Below are positions 1-7,554 of a stretch of 38,224 bases of DNA, one piece after another. This DNA comes from Nitrospinota bacterium. GTDB taxonomy: Bacteria > JADFOP01. Position 1 is the first letter of the stretch; every line of letters starts with the position of its first letter. The position numbers were made by a program, and so were the translations under genes. The stretch is from NCBI GenBank assembly GCA_022562795.1, contig JADFOP010000016.1:1-38224 (forward strand), given 5' to 3'. A model generated the notes under the pieces. It was not told the DNA's origin. It did not search any database and was given only the letters and a program-made list of their open reading frames with translations.

Positions 1-9
1 GTCCGCCTG

Positions 10-66
10 AAAAGGAGTCGGGGTCAGGGGGTCGCAAGCGACCTTTGGTCGGCCCGACTACCCGGA
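10..66 (+). repeat. REP-like palindromic repeat, long variant
   Basis: This element starts with the AAAAGGAGTCGGGGTC head and ends in CGACTACCC like the short REPs at 241-277 and 873-908. Its centre is replaced by a longer segment containing GGTCGCAAGCGACC, itself a small hairpin. The same long centre recurs at 989-1025. It lies at the left edge of the RAYT locus. Confidence 0.7.
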
Positions 67-196
67 TATGGTTTTTTTCTCAAAATTTCCTCCTCTAAGG
101 GAAGAAACGGTTAGGTGTGTTCGTCTCTTGTGCTAGGTCAACCAATGCCTCTTCATTGAAGCTAGGCGATATGAAGCGCCCCTTTCACTTTTATTT

Positions 197-230
197 GGGT
201 AGTCGGGAATCCGCCTTGGGCGGAACTACC
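197..230. repeat. REP-like hairpin, ccgcc variant
   Basis: The element opens with GGGTAGTCGGG and closes with ACTACC, so its ends pair. Inside is TCCGCC-TTG-GGCGGA, a perfect 6-bp stem. It joins the REP ends to the CCGCC/GGCGG hairpin seen at 966-978, 1140-1152 and 27656-27674. Confidence 0.6.
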
Positions 231-240
231 AGGATAGTTC

Positions 241-277
241 AAAAAGGAGTCGGGGTCCGGGGCGACCCCGACTACCC
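241..277 (+). repeat. REP-like palindromic repeat, short type, plus orientation
   Basis: A perfect 10-bp inverted repeat, AGTCGGGGTC (248-257) and GACCCCGACT (264-273), is separated by CGGGGC. A purine-rich AAAAAGG precedes it and ACCC follows. It is the same element as 873-908 and lies in opposite orientation to the copy at 367-395, so the pair 241-277/367-395 has the form of a REPIN (two inverted REPs around a short spacer). Confidence 0.8.
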
Positions 278-366
278 GGATAGGGGAGGCCCGTCGGTTG
301 CGGTTCTTTCCCGGGTTAGGACAGCGTAGAATACAATGCCTAAGCGCAACGACATTGAGAAAATTT

Positions 367-395
367 GGGTAGTCGGGGTCGCCCCTGACCCCGAC
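367..395 (-). repeat. REP, left inverted end of the RAYT unit
   Basis: These 29 bases are the exact reverse complement of 880-908. The core is GTCGGGGTC and GACCCCGAC around GCCCCT. The element ends 14 bases before the RAYT start codon, so it lies in the leader of that gene. Confidence 0.85.
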
Positions 396-409
396 ACCAC
401 TCGAACGTA

Positions 410-874
410 ATGGGACGACTAACGCATCCACGCGAAGATGGGGCTTGCTACCACGTAACGAGCACGACCGATAAGTGGCACCCGTTCTTCCGTGACCATG
501 GCTGTGCCCAAGACCTTTGGGATGTCATCAACGCTCAACGGCAAAGGGGGCGATTTAACCTGCTGGCGTTTGCGATAATGCCGGACCACCTTCACTTGTT
601 GCTGATGCCGTCAGAGGGCGCGACCCTTGGGCTCATCATGCGGGAGATTAAGAAGGGAAGTGCGAGGATGATTAACCGCCGCCTGGGTAGACGGGGCAAG
701 GTCTGGATGGATCGGTATTACGACCACGGAGTCCGGGGCGTGCGGGAGTTATGTGAGAAGGTCGCTTACATTCACGGGAATCCCGTTAGGGAAGGGATTG
801 TGGAGGAGGCGAGCGCGTATCGTTTCAGCTCGGCCAACCCGGTCTTTGACGGAGCGTTGTGGAAGGACTGGTAA
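410..874 (+). CDS. REP-associated tyrosine transposase (RAYT, Y1/IS200-like family)
   Basis: The 154-residue protein looks like a single-domain Y1 transposase of the TnpA-REP type. The metal-binding HUH motif is MPDHLHLLL (His60 and His62). The likely nucleophile is Tyr120 in YIHGNPVR, the typical RAYT context for the catalytic tyrosine. Such enzymes nick single-stranded REP hairpins by forming a 5'-phosphotyrosine link, and RAYTs are thought to spread REPs while usually staying single-copy. The gene is exactly framed by REPs: one ends 14 bases upstream of the ATG, and the other begins at the stop codon. I see no good Shine-Dalgarno sequence, so expression may be low. The catalytic residues are intact and the frame is open, so it could be active. 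The family call is firm; activity is inferred. Confidence 0.88.
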   Translation: MGRLTHPREDGACYHVTSTTDKWHPFFRDHGCAQDLWDVINAQRQRGRFNLLAFAIMPDHLHLLLMPSEGATLGLIMREIKKGSARMINRRLGRRGKVWMDRYYDHGVRGVRELCEKVAYIHGNPVREGIVEEASAYRFSSANPVFDGALWKDW

Positions 875-908
875 AAGGAGTCGGGGTCAGGGGCGACCCC
901 GACTACCC
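873..908 (+). repeat. REP, right inverted end of the RAYT unit
   Basis: AAAAGGAGTCGGGGTC followed by AGGGGC, GACCCCGACT and ACCC. The 10-bp arms at 879-888 and 895-904 pair perfectly. The element starts on the last bases of the RAYT stop codon. Positions 880-908 are the perfect inverted partner of 367-395. As a stable hairpin it could also end transcription or stabilise the message. Confidence 0.85.
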
Positions 909-1139
909 TTAATTGGGGTTGTCGAGGTTTCCCCCGACTAGCCGTGGTTTGGGGGTGTCAGGGTTCCGCCTGAGGCGGGCTGATGGTATCGGGGTCCGGG
1001 GGTCGCAAGCGACCTTTGGTCGGCCCTGTCCCTACAAAAAGCGAAAAAAATCGCCCCCCATTCGGGAAGTACGGGAAGTACGTGACGACAAGCCCGCCTG
1101 TTTTTTGGTAATACTCATTTAGGATAAGGTGTCGGGGTT
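909..1139. other. REP-rich intergenic stretch
   Basis: No gene is supported here. The stretch holds the CCGCC-TGA-GGCGG hairpin (966-978), a partial long-type REP (989-1025), and a short tandem of CGGGAAGTA around 1063-1082. It separates the RAYT from the convergent pta gene. Confidence 0.5.
989..1025 (+). repeat. REP-like repeat, long variant, partial
   Basis: The run TCGGGGTC, then GGGGGTCGCAAGCGACC and TTTGGTCGGCCC, matches the centre of the element at 10-66 almost base for base. The usual AAAAGGAG head and CGACTACCC tail are missing, so this looks like a decayed or truncated copy. Confidence 0.6.
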
Positions 1140-1152
1140 CCGCCTAAGGCGG
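1140..1152. repeat. CCGCC/GGCGG hairpin straddling the pta stop codon
   Basis: CCGCC-TAA-GGCGG forms a perfect 5-bp stem. The pta stop codon (TAG read on the minus strand, 1146-1144) falls in and beside the loop, so the last codons of pta are made from repeat sequence. It could serve as a weak terminator or stability element for the gckA-pta message. Confidence 0.55.
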
Positions 1153-2145
1153 ACCTGAGGCCTGCAGGGCGCTGATGGCGACGGTGTTGACGATGTCTTC
1201 GGCCGTGCAGCCCCTGGATAAGTCGTTCACCGGTTTTCTGAGCCCCTGGATGATGGGCCCCACGGCCTCGGCGCGCCCCAGGCGCTGGACGAGCTTGTAG
1301 GCGATGTTTCCGGCGTCGAGGTCGGGGAATATGAGAACGTTGGCCCGGCCCTCGAGCGGGCTCTCCGGGGCTTTGGAGGCGGCGACGTCGGCCACAAGGG
1401 CGGCGTCGGCCTGGAGCTCGCCGTCGATAAGCATCCCAGGGGCCCTCCGGCGGGCGAGGTCGGTGGCCCTTCGGACTTTCTCCACCCGCGGGCCCTCCGC
1501 GCTCCCCTTGGTCGAATAAGAGAGCATGGCCACTCTCGGCTCCACCCCCAGGAGCGAGCGGGCCGAGCCGGCCGTCGCGACGGCGATCTCGGCGAGCTGC
1601 TCCGCCGTGGGGTCGGGCACCACGGCGCAGTCGGCGAAGAGCAATGCCCCCTCCTCGCCGTACAGGGAGTCTGGGAGCACCATGAGAAAGAAGCTGGATA
1701 CGACCGAGAAGCCGGGAGCGGGCTTCAGGACCTGGAGCGCAGGGCGGAGGACGTCGCTCGTCGGGTGGGCGGCTCCGGCGACCATGGCGTCGCACTCTCC
1801 CGCCTCAACCAGGAGGACCCCGAAGTATAGAGGGTCGGCGGCCATCCGGGCTGCCTCGCTCCTCGCGAGGCCCTTGGGCTCCATCAGGCCGAAGAGGCGC
1901 TCCTCGAAGGCCAGGCGCCTGGGGGATGTGGAGGGGTCCACGATCTCGACGCCGTGGAGTGTTACTCCAAGTTGGACGGCCATAGCGACGATCTCCACCT
2001 CCGCACCCAGCAGGAGCGGCCGGGCGATACCCTGGGAGGCGATCCGCGCCGCCGCTTCGACCGTTCGCTCTTCGCCCCCCTCGGGGAGGACGACCCGGCG
2101 GGAGAGGGGGCTCGCGCGGGCTCGAATCTTTTCTAAGATGGTCAT
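1144..2145 (-). CDS. pta: Phosphate acetyltransferase (phosphotransacetylase)
   Basis: The enzyme interconverts acetyl-CoA plus phosphate and acetyl phosphate plus CoA in the cytoplasm. The 333-residue length is that of the short Pta form, which lacks the N-terminal DRTGG regulatory half. Family signatures are [13 protein letters not shown] around residue 205, the [10 protein letters not shown] stretch around 241, and the C-terminal block with [17 protein letters not shown] and [17 protein letters not shown], which carries the CoA/phosphate site residues. The ATG overlaps the stop of the upstream glycerate kinase as ATGA, so the two are translationally coupled. No acetate kinase gene lies in the window. 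A phosphate butyryltransferase is the closest alternative, but the C-terminal block favours Pta. The gene ends inside a REP-type hairpin. Confidence 0.92.
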   Translation of the reverse strand: MTILEKIRARASPLSRRVVLPEGGEERTVEAAARIASQGIARPLLLGAEVEIVAMAVQLGVTLHGVEIVDPSTSPRRLAFEERLFGLMEPKGLARSEAARMAADPLYFGVLLVEAGECDAMVAGAAHPTSDVLRPALQVLKPAPGFSVVSSFFLMVLPDSLYGEEGALLFADCAVVPDPTAEQLAEIAVATAGSARSLLGVEPRVAMLSYSTKGSAEGPRVEKVRRATDLARRRAPGMLIDGELQADAALVADVAASKAPESPLEGRANVLIFPDLDAGNIAYKLVQRLGRAEAVGPIIQGLRKPVNDLSRGCTAEDIVNTVAISALQASGPP

Positions 2146-3521
2146 GGGCTCCGCCCCGGGGGGCCTTGGAGGATGCAGATGATGTCCATCACGTTCGTTA
2201 GGGTAGGGCCTGTGATTACAAGGTCTTCCAGGGCCTGGAAAAAGGGGTAGGCGTCGTTGGCGTCGAGGTGGCGTTGGGCGTCTAAGCCCGCGTTGTAGCC
2301 TCGGGCGACCGTTTTGCCGTCGGCTATGGCGCCGGCGGCGTCCGTAGGGCCGTCGGAGCCGTCGGTTCCCGCGGCGAGGAGCACGATGTTTTCACACCCG
2401 GTAATGGCGATGGCGCCGGCGAGGGCGAGCTCCTGGCAGCGCCCGCCCCTGCCCGACCCGGCGAGGGTGACCGTCGGCTCCCCTCCGGCGAGCAGGCAGG
2501 CCGGGGCAGAGGTGGGGTGGGCCGAGCTCTGGGCTTCGCGGGCGACGGCCGCCAGGTCCCTGGCGACCTCGCGGGCCTCGCCCTGGATGGAGGCCGAGAG
2601 GATTGTGGGCGTGTACCCCAGCCCGCGGGCTTTCTCGGAGGCGGCCTCGAGGGATTTTAGATTATTGGCGACAATATAATGTTTGATATTGGCAAAGGCA
2701 GGGTCGTCCGCCTTGGGATTTTCCGCGATTTTCCGGGATTTTCCGAATAGGGGCTCTTTTAGGTGGTTGGCGACCGCAGCCGGGATGCGCTCGCTCAGGC
2801 GGTATCGCTCGAGAATGGAGTGGCAATCGGCGAGGGTCGTCTCGTCGGGCGCGAGCGGGCCGGAGGCGATCGTGTCGGCCCGGTCGCCGACGACGTCCGA
2901 GAGCATGAGGCTTACGACTTTAGCCGGTGCGGCCCGGCGGGCGAGCTGGCCCCCCTTGATTCGGGAGCAGTGTTTTCGGATGGCGTTGATTTCTTCAATC
3001 GCGGCCCCACTCTCCAATAGGCGCTCGGTCAGGGCCTGCTTGTCGTTCAGGGTGATGCGGCCCGCGGGTGCGGGAAGGAGGGCCGAGCCCCCGCCGGAGA
3101 GGCAGCAGATGACGAGGTCGTCCCGCCCTAAGCCGTCCACGAGGGAGATTATCGCCTCGGCCCCCTCCACGCCGGCCTTGTCGGGCACGGGGTGGCCGGC
3201 TTCGATGACGCGGGTCTTGCTCAAAGCCTCCCCGTGGCCGTACTTGACGACGATGACGCCCTCGTCCAGCCGGTCGCCGAGGATCTCCTCCACCGCCCGT
3301 GCCATGGGCGCGGTGGCCTTGCCCGCCCCAATCAGGACGACCCGACGGCAGGCCGTAAGGTCCACCCGACAGACCTCCTCCTCGGGGCGGCCCGCCGACA
3401 GAGTGTCGCCGTCGACCCGGAAGGCCGCCCTCACCGCCTCCGCCGGGTCTGCCGCTGCCACGCCCGCGTCGAAAATGGCCCGCGCGTGCTCTCGCATCCT
3501 CTCCTCGTCGCCCATCGTCAT
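2142..3521 (-). CDS. gckA: Glycerate 2-kinase, MOFRL/DUF4147 family
   Basis: The predicted reaction is D-glycerate plus ATP to 2-phosphoglycerate, feeding the lower Embden-Meyerhof pathway (serine-cycle, glyoxylate or hydroxypyruvate carbon). The N-terminal domain carries [14 protein letters not shown] near residue 65 and the glycine- and serine-rich [14 protein letters not shown] near residue 140. The C-terminal MOFRL domain carries [19 protein letters not shown] and [18 protein letters not shown], which is typical of the family. I chose the ATG at 3521 (459 residues) because GGGAGG at 3533-3528 is spaced 6 bases from it; a TTG two codons upstream is less likely. It is co-transcribed with pta. 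A three-copy 10-bp tandem repeat lies inside the frame at 2715-2744. Confidence 0.9.
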   Translation of the reverse strand: MTMGDEERMREHARAIFDAGVAAADPAEAVRAAFRVDGDTLSAGRPEEEVCRVDLTACRRVVLIGAGKATAPMARAVEEILGDRLDEGVIVVKYGHGEALSKTRVIEAGHPVPDKAGVEGAEAIISLVDGLGRDDLVICCLSGGGSALLPAPAGRITLNDKQALTERLLESGAAIEEINAIRKHCSRIKGGQLARRAAPAKVVSLMLSDVVGDRADTIASGPLAPDETTLADCHSILERYRLSERIPAAVANHLKEPLFGKSRKIAENPKADDPAFANIKHYIVANNLKSLEAASEKARGLGYTPTILSASIQGEAREVARDLAAVAREAQSSAHPTSAPACLLAGGEPTVTLAGSGRGGRCQELALAGAIAITGCENIVLLAAGTDGSDGPTDAAGAIADGKTVARGYNAGLDAQRHLDANDAYPFFQALEDLVITGPTLTNVMDIICILQGPPGRSP

Positions 3522-3569
3522 TCTCAACCTCCCGACCCCGGTCTATTACGCATGGGTGGCGCTCAGCCG

Positions 3570-3599
3570 AATATATGGGAAACAGCTAATGGACTTCAA
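3570..3599 (-). promoter_or_regulatory. Candidate promoter of gckA-pta
   Basis: On the minus strand TTGAAG (3599-3594) and TATATT (3575-3570) are 18 bp apart. This would start transcription about 40 bases before the gckA ATG. The intergenic region is shared with the divergent priA. Confidence 0.45.
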
Positions 3600-3627
3600 G
3601 GGGAATGTTGCCCCCCGCCTCTTCGCC

Positions 3628-3656
3628 TTGCGCCTTAAGCCCCTCCGCGCTAGACT
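3628..3656 (+). promoter_or_regulatory. Possible promoter of priA
   Basis: TTGCGC and TAGACT are 17 bp apart, about 40 bases ahead of the priA ATG. The -35 is poor (3 of 6). The same -10 hexamer, TAGACT, occurs in the better rplS promoter. Confidence 0.3.
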
Positions 3657-3694
3657 GGGCCAGACGGCCCGCCTGAGCAGAGGCTTCCGCGCCC

Positions 3695-5941
3695 ATGGCC
3701 CAAGAGAAGTTCGTCCAGGTCGCTTTTCCCCTTCCCGTTGAAAAGACATTCACCTACGTTCTACCCCCCTCCCTGCTGGGCCTTGTTTCGGTCGGGACGA
3801 GGGTCACCGCCCCCCTTGGGCGCCGTCACCTAACAGGGGTTGTGACGGAGGTCCGCGAAGCGCCTCCGGCTGAGCTCGGCGACGAGATCAAGGCCATCGA
3901 ATCCTGCTTGGACGGGGAGCCGCTGGTGGGGCCCGACATGCTGGGACTCACCCGCTGGGTGGCCGGGTATTACTTGGCCGGGCATGGCGAGGTGCTCAAG
4001 GCCGCTCTCCCGGCGGGAATGGATAGGGTGGCGCCACGGACTCGCCGTCTCGTCCGGCTCGCTGGCGGGCTCGACCTGGAGGGCGCTCTTAAGGGGCTGC
4101 GCGCTAAAGCCCCCGTCCAGGCGCGGATCGTCGAGGCGTTGGCCGAGGAGGGCGAGATGCCCCTGGCCGAGATCCGCCGCATCGCCCCGGGGGCCGACGG
4201 GGCCGTCAGGGCTCTCAGAAGCAAGGGCATAGTGGAGGAGGTTGTTCAAGAGATCTGGCGGCGGCCGGCCGAGCTCGCCTCCGCTCGCTCGACAGCGCCC
4301 CCGGCACTCACGGCCCCTCAGGAGAAAGCCCTGGCCACGATAACACAGGCCATGGGAGAGGGAGCCTACCGTGGCTTTCTCCTCCACGGGGTTACGAGCA
4401 GCGGCAAGACTGAGATTTACCTTAGAACCATTGGTCTCGCTTTGGAGCGGGGCCGGTCGGCCTGCGTCCTGGTGCCCGAAATCTCCCTCACCCCGCAGCT
4501 TATCCAGCGTTTTCAAGACCGCTTTCCCGGCCGCGTGGGGGTGCTCCACAGCGGCCTAAGCGCGGGCGAGCGCCACGACCAGTGGCGCGAGCTTAAAGCA
4601 GGCCGGGCTTCCATTTGCATAGGGGCCCGAAGCGCCGTCTTCGCCCCCCTGGACGATGTCGGCGTGGTGGTCGTCGATGAGGAGCACGACGCCTCCTACA
4701 AGCAGGAGGAGAGCCCGCGCTACCACGCCCGGGAGGTGGCCCTCGTCCGGGCCCGCGAGGCGGGGGCCGTGGCGATCCTGGGCTCCGCCACGCCATCTCT
4801 GGAGAGCCGCTACAACGTGGAGCGGGACAAGCTGACCCTTTTGGAGCTTCCTCATCGTATAGAGGACCGTCCCTTGCCGAAGGTGGAGGTGGTGGATCTT
4901 AGGGGAAACCGCCCCGCCTGGGGGGAGGGCCCCGCCGTCTGGGGCGCCCGGTTGGCCGATGCCCTTCGGGACCGCGTCGCCCGCCGAGAGCAGGCCCTCC
5001 TGCTGCTCAATCGGCGTGGGTTCGCCAACATCATTCAGTGCGTAGACTGCGGGCACGTCTCCTCCTGCTCGAATTGTTCGGTGAGCCTGACCTACCACGC
5101 CTCCCTCCGTGCTGCCCGGTGCCACTGGTGCGATGCCACGGTCCGCACCATCCGTGAGTGCCCCGATTGCGGGGGGGGCCTATTCCACTACGGGGGCCTT
5201 GGGACCCAGCGGGTGGAAGAGGAGATAAAGAAGCTCGTGCCTGAAGCCGTCGTCGCGCGAATGGACCGGGACACGATGGCTCGTCGGGGAGCCTACCTCT
5301 CCCTGCTCACGGCGCTTGGGGCCGGGGAGATCGACATCCTCGTCGGGACCCAGATGATCGCCAAGGGTCATCATTACCCGAACATCACGCTGGTTGGGGT
5401 CATCTCGGCCGACACAATCCTCCACGTTCCCGATTTCCGGGCCCCCGAGCGGACGTTCCAGCTTCTGACCCAGGTGGCCGGACGGACGGGCAGGGGCGAG
5501 AAGGGCGGGGAGGTTATCGTCCAGACCTACATGCCGGACCACTACGCTATCACCCACGCCGTCCGCCACGACTACGCTGGGTTTTACGCCGAAGAGACCG
5601 CCCGGCGGGAGGCGATCGGCTGGCCCCCTTTCACCCGATTGGCTCTGCTGCGCCTCGAAGGGCCCCGGAAGGAGGCGTTGGAGGAGGCCGCCGGGGCCCT
5701 GGCCGATGCCTGCCGGGAGGAAGCTGGAGGAGTATCAGGGGGGGAGGTGCTGGGGCCGGCCTGGGCCGCCGTCGCCCGGGTGAAGAATCGCTATCGGCGC
5801 CAGATTATCCTCAAGCACCCCTCGGCCCGAAGCTTAAACACGTGGGTGCGTTCAGCCGTCGCCGCCTATCGCACCAAGGAGAGGAGCGCCCGCTCGGCCG
5901 TGGCCCTGAAAATTGACATAGACCCCGTCTCGGCCCTTTGA
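3695..5941 (+). CDS. priA: Primosomal protein N' (replication restart helicase PriA)
   Basis: PriA is a 3'-to-5' superfamily 2 helicase that recognises stalled or recombined forks and reloads the replicative helicase. The 748-residue protein shows the family order: an N-terminal 3'-DNA-end binding domain (EKFVQVAFPLPVEKTFTYVLP), Walker A GVTSSGKTE near residue 232, Walker B DEEH near 328, and GSATPSLES. A zinc-binding insertion carries four CxxC pairs (CVDC, CSNC, CHWC, CPDC) between about residues 449 and 492. The helicase motif VGTQMIAKGHHYPNITLVGV and QVAGRTGRG follow. All expected residues are present and the length is close to the usual 730-750. It starts with ATG and stands at the head of the plus-strand block, 124 bases before def. 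Confidence 0.97.
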   Translation: MAQEKFVQVAFPLPVEKTFTYVLPPSLLGLVSVGTRVTAPLGRRHLTGVVTEVREAPPAELGDEIKAIESCLDGEPLVGPDMLGLTRWVAGYYLAGHGEVLKAALPAGMDRVAPRTRRLVRLAGGLDLEGALKGLRAKAPVQARIVEALAEEGEMPLAEIRRIAPGADGAVRALRSKGIVEEVVQEIWRRPAELASARSTAPPALTAPQEKALATITQAMGEGAYRGFLLHGVTSSGKTEIYLRTIGLALERGRSACVLVPEISLTPQLIQRFQDRFPGRVGVLHSGLSAGERHDQWRELKAGRASICIGARSAVFAPLDDVGVVVVDEEHDASYKQEESPRYHAREVALVRAREAGAVAILGSATPSLESRYNVERDKLTLLELPHRIEDRPLPKVEVVDLRGNRPAWGEGPAVWGARLADALRDRVARREQALLLLNRRGFANIIQCVDCGHVSSCSNCSVSLTYHASLRAARCHWCDATVRTIRECPDCGGGLFHYGGLGTQRVEEEIKKLVPEAVVARMDRDTMARRGAYLSLLTALGAGEIDILVGTQMIAKGHHYPNITLVGVISADTILHVPDFRAPERTFQLLTQVAGRTGRGEKGGEVIVQTYMPDHYAITHAVRHDYAGFYAEETARREAIGWPPFTRLALLRLEGPRKEALEEAAGALADACREEAGGVSGGEVLGPAWAAVARVKNRYRRQIILKHPSARSLNTWVRSAVAAYRTKERSARSAVALKIDIDPVSAL

Positions 5942-5967
5942 GCCGCCTTCTTCGGCGCTTTTCCCTG

Positions 5968-5996
5968 TTGATTTATCCCTCTCTTGCCTTTATACA
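5968..5996 (+). promoter_or_regulatory. Sigma70-type promoter of the def-fmt-rsmB operon
   Basis: TTGATT and TATACA are exactly 17 bp apart in an AT-rich pocket between priA and def. A weak GCCG/CGGC hairpin followed by TTTT just upstream (5942-5962) could end priA transcription. Confidence 0.6.
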
Positions 5997-6064
5997 AAGG
6001 GGGTTAAGACCTTTCCTGTATTGGGGGTTGCTTAGAGGGGGGGCCTCCGCCGAGGGAATGCTTC

Positions 6065-6577
6065 GTGGCTCGTGAGGTAGTCATTTTCCCGCACCCCGCC
6101 CTGCGCAAGGTATGCGACCCGGTCCACACCTTCGACGCCGAGCTTCGCCAGCTCGTCGAGGAGATGTTCGAGGCGATGCACCGGGCCCCGGGCGTTGGCC
6201 TCGCAGCTCCGCAGGTCGATGTGCCCCGGCGCGTCCTGGTGGTGGACATCAGCATCGGCCAAGACCCGGGGTCCACGCGAACCCTGATAAACCCGGAGAT
6301 TCTAGCCACCAATGGCTCCACGGTCGCGATGGACGAAGGGTGCCTATCTTTCCCAGGGATGAACATCGAGATAGACAGGCCCGAGGGGGTGACGGTCCGC
6401 TTTCAGACCGTTGAGGGGGAGCCTGTGGAGGAGGAGGCGTCGGGCCTCCTTGCACGGGTTTACCAGCATGAGATTGACCACCTTGATGGGGTGCTCTATT
6501 TCGACCATCTCAGCGTCATCAAGCGGGAGCTTTTCAAGAAGGAATATAAGCGTATCCTCAACCAGCGCGAGCGCTAG
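6065..6577 (+). CDS. def: Peptide deformylase
   Basis: A metalloenzyme that removes the N-formyl group from nascent proteins at the ribosome exit. All three family motifs are present in 170 residues: GVGLAAPQ near residue 44, EGCLSFPG near 90 (the Cys is a metal ligand), and HEIDHLDG near 136 (two His ligands and the catalytic Glu). The start is GTG at 6065, preceded at 7 bases by GAGGGA (6052-6057). The ATG at 6058 is out of frame and closes at once. It pairs functionally with the next gene, fmt, which adds the formyl group that Def later removes. The C-terminal FKKEYKRI helix is typical. Confidence 0.97.
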   Translation: MAREVVIFPHPALRKVCDPVHTFDAELRQLVEEMFEAMHRAPGVGLAAPQVDVPRRVLVVDISIGQDPGSTRTLINPEILATNGSTVAMDEGCLSFPGMNIEIDRPEGVTVRFQTVEGEPVEEEASGLLARVYQHEIDHLDGVLYFDHLSVIKRELFKKEYKRILNQRER

Positions 6578-6615
6578 CCGTCTCCCTTCCTACTTCCGCC
6601 GAGGCTGCAGAGCTT

Positions 6616-7554
6616 ATGGACGTGCTCTTCATGGGGACTCCGGAGTTCGCCGTACCGACCCTCCAGGCTCTCCTGGGCTCCAGACACGACCTTCGGGCTG
6701 TTGTGACCCAGCCCGACAAGCCCGCAGGCCGGGGACGGCGGCTCAGCGCTCCTAAAGTCAAACAGCTTGCACTCGCTCACGAAATCCCCTGCCTGCAGCC
6801 GGCGGCTTTGAACGACCCCACGGTTGAAGATGCGTTGTCAGCTCTCGAGCCGGAGGTGATTGTGGTTGCGGCGTACGGCAAAATCCTTCCGCCCAGCATC
6901 CTTAACATTCCGCCCATGGGGTGCATCAACGTCCACGCATCGTTGCTGCCGAAGTACCGTGGGGCCGCGCCGATCCAATGGGCCATTATCAATGGGGAGA
7001 CCGAGACGGGCATCACCATCATGCTCATGGACGAGGAGATGGACCACGGCCCCATCCTCTTGCAGCGGCCCGTGCCCATCTTGCCTGATGAGACGGCCGG
7101 GGAGCTCCACGACCGGCTCGCCGCCCTGGGGCCCCCCTGCCTCCTGGAGGCCCTGGAGGGCCTAGAGGCTGGCTCCCTTACGCCTCGTACGCAGGACCAC
7201 GCTGAGGCCACCTACGCCCCGATGCTTTCCAAGGAGGACGGCCGCCTCGACTGGAGCGAGCCTTCCGAGACGGTGGTCAACCGTGTGAGGGGCGTTACCC
7301 CGTGGCCTGGCGCGACGACAACGTTGGGTGGCGAGCCCATCAAGGTCTGGCAGGCGTCCGTGGGTCCTGCAGAGGCTTCCGGACGGCCGGGAGAGGTTGT
7401 GGCCGTGGGAGAGGACGGCCTGACGGTGGCCTGCGGGCGTGGCGCCGTGCGCATAGAAGAGCTCCAGGTTGCCGGAAGACGGCGCATGGCCGTAGCGAGC
7501 TTTCTTAGGGGCTATCCGGTGGCGCCGGGAACGATTCTGGGAGGGCAGGGGTGA
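6616..7554 (+). CDS. fmt: Methionyl-tRNA formyltransferase
   Basis: Transfers the formyl group from 10-formyl-tetrahydrofolate to Met-tRNA(fMet) for translation initiation. The N-terminal Rossmann-like formyltransferase domain starts MDVLFMGTPEFAVP. It contains the folate-binding and catalytic stretch HASLLPKYRGAAPIQWAI (near residues 109-126), with the catalytic Asn, His and Asp of the family (INVHASLLP, MDHGPIL). The C-terminal OB-like tRNA-binding domain begins around residue 205 (NRVRGVTPWPGA). 312 residues is the usual size. It starts 38 bases after def and overlaps rsmB by GTGA, so def-fmt-rsmB form one translationally coupled unit. Confidence 0.97.
   Translation: MDVLFMGTPEFAVPTLQALLGSRHDLRAVVTQPDKPAGRGRRLSAPKVKQLALAHEIPCLQPAALNDPTVEDALSALEPEVIVVAAYGKILPPSILNIPPMGCINVHASLLPKYRGAAPIQWAIINGETETGITIMLMDEEMDHGPILLQRPVPILPDETAGELHDRLAALGPPCLLEALEGLEAGSLTPRTQDHAEATYAPMLSKEDGRLDWSEPSETVVNRVRGVTPWPGATTTLGGEPIKVWQASVGPAEASGRPGEVVAVGEDGLTVACGRGAVRIEELQVAGRRRMAVASFLRGYPVAPGTILGGQG

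Larger units (their letters stand above)
67..366. other. Intergenic stretch upstream of the RAYT
   Basis: I see no convincing gene here. Short open frames on both strands run straight through the REP elements at 197-230 and 241-277 and have no family resemblance. Apart from the repeats, I see no clear promoter for the transposase. Confidence 0.5.

Noticed and set aside
117-431. Small frames on both strands upstream of the RAYT
   Set aside because: They are made largely of translated REP repeats and have no start signals.
10-1025. Regular repeats as a CRISPR array
   Set aside because: Spacing is irregular, orientation alternates, the repeats are strong palindromes, and no cas genes are near. 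The REP/RAYT explanation fits better.
2683-3741. Long open frame (352 codons) on the plus strand
   Set aside because: It lies opposite gckA, is serine/arginine-rich, matches no family, and is the usual mirror frame of GC-rich coding DNA.
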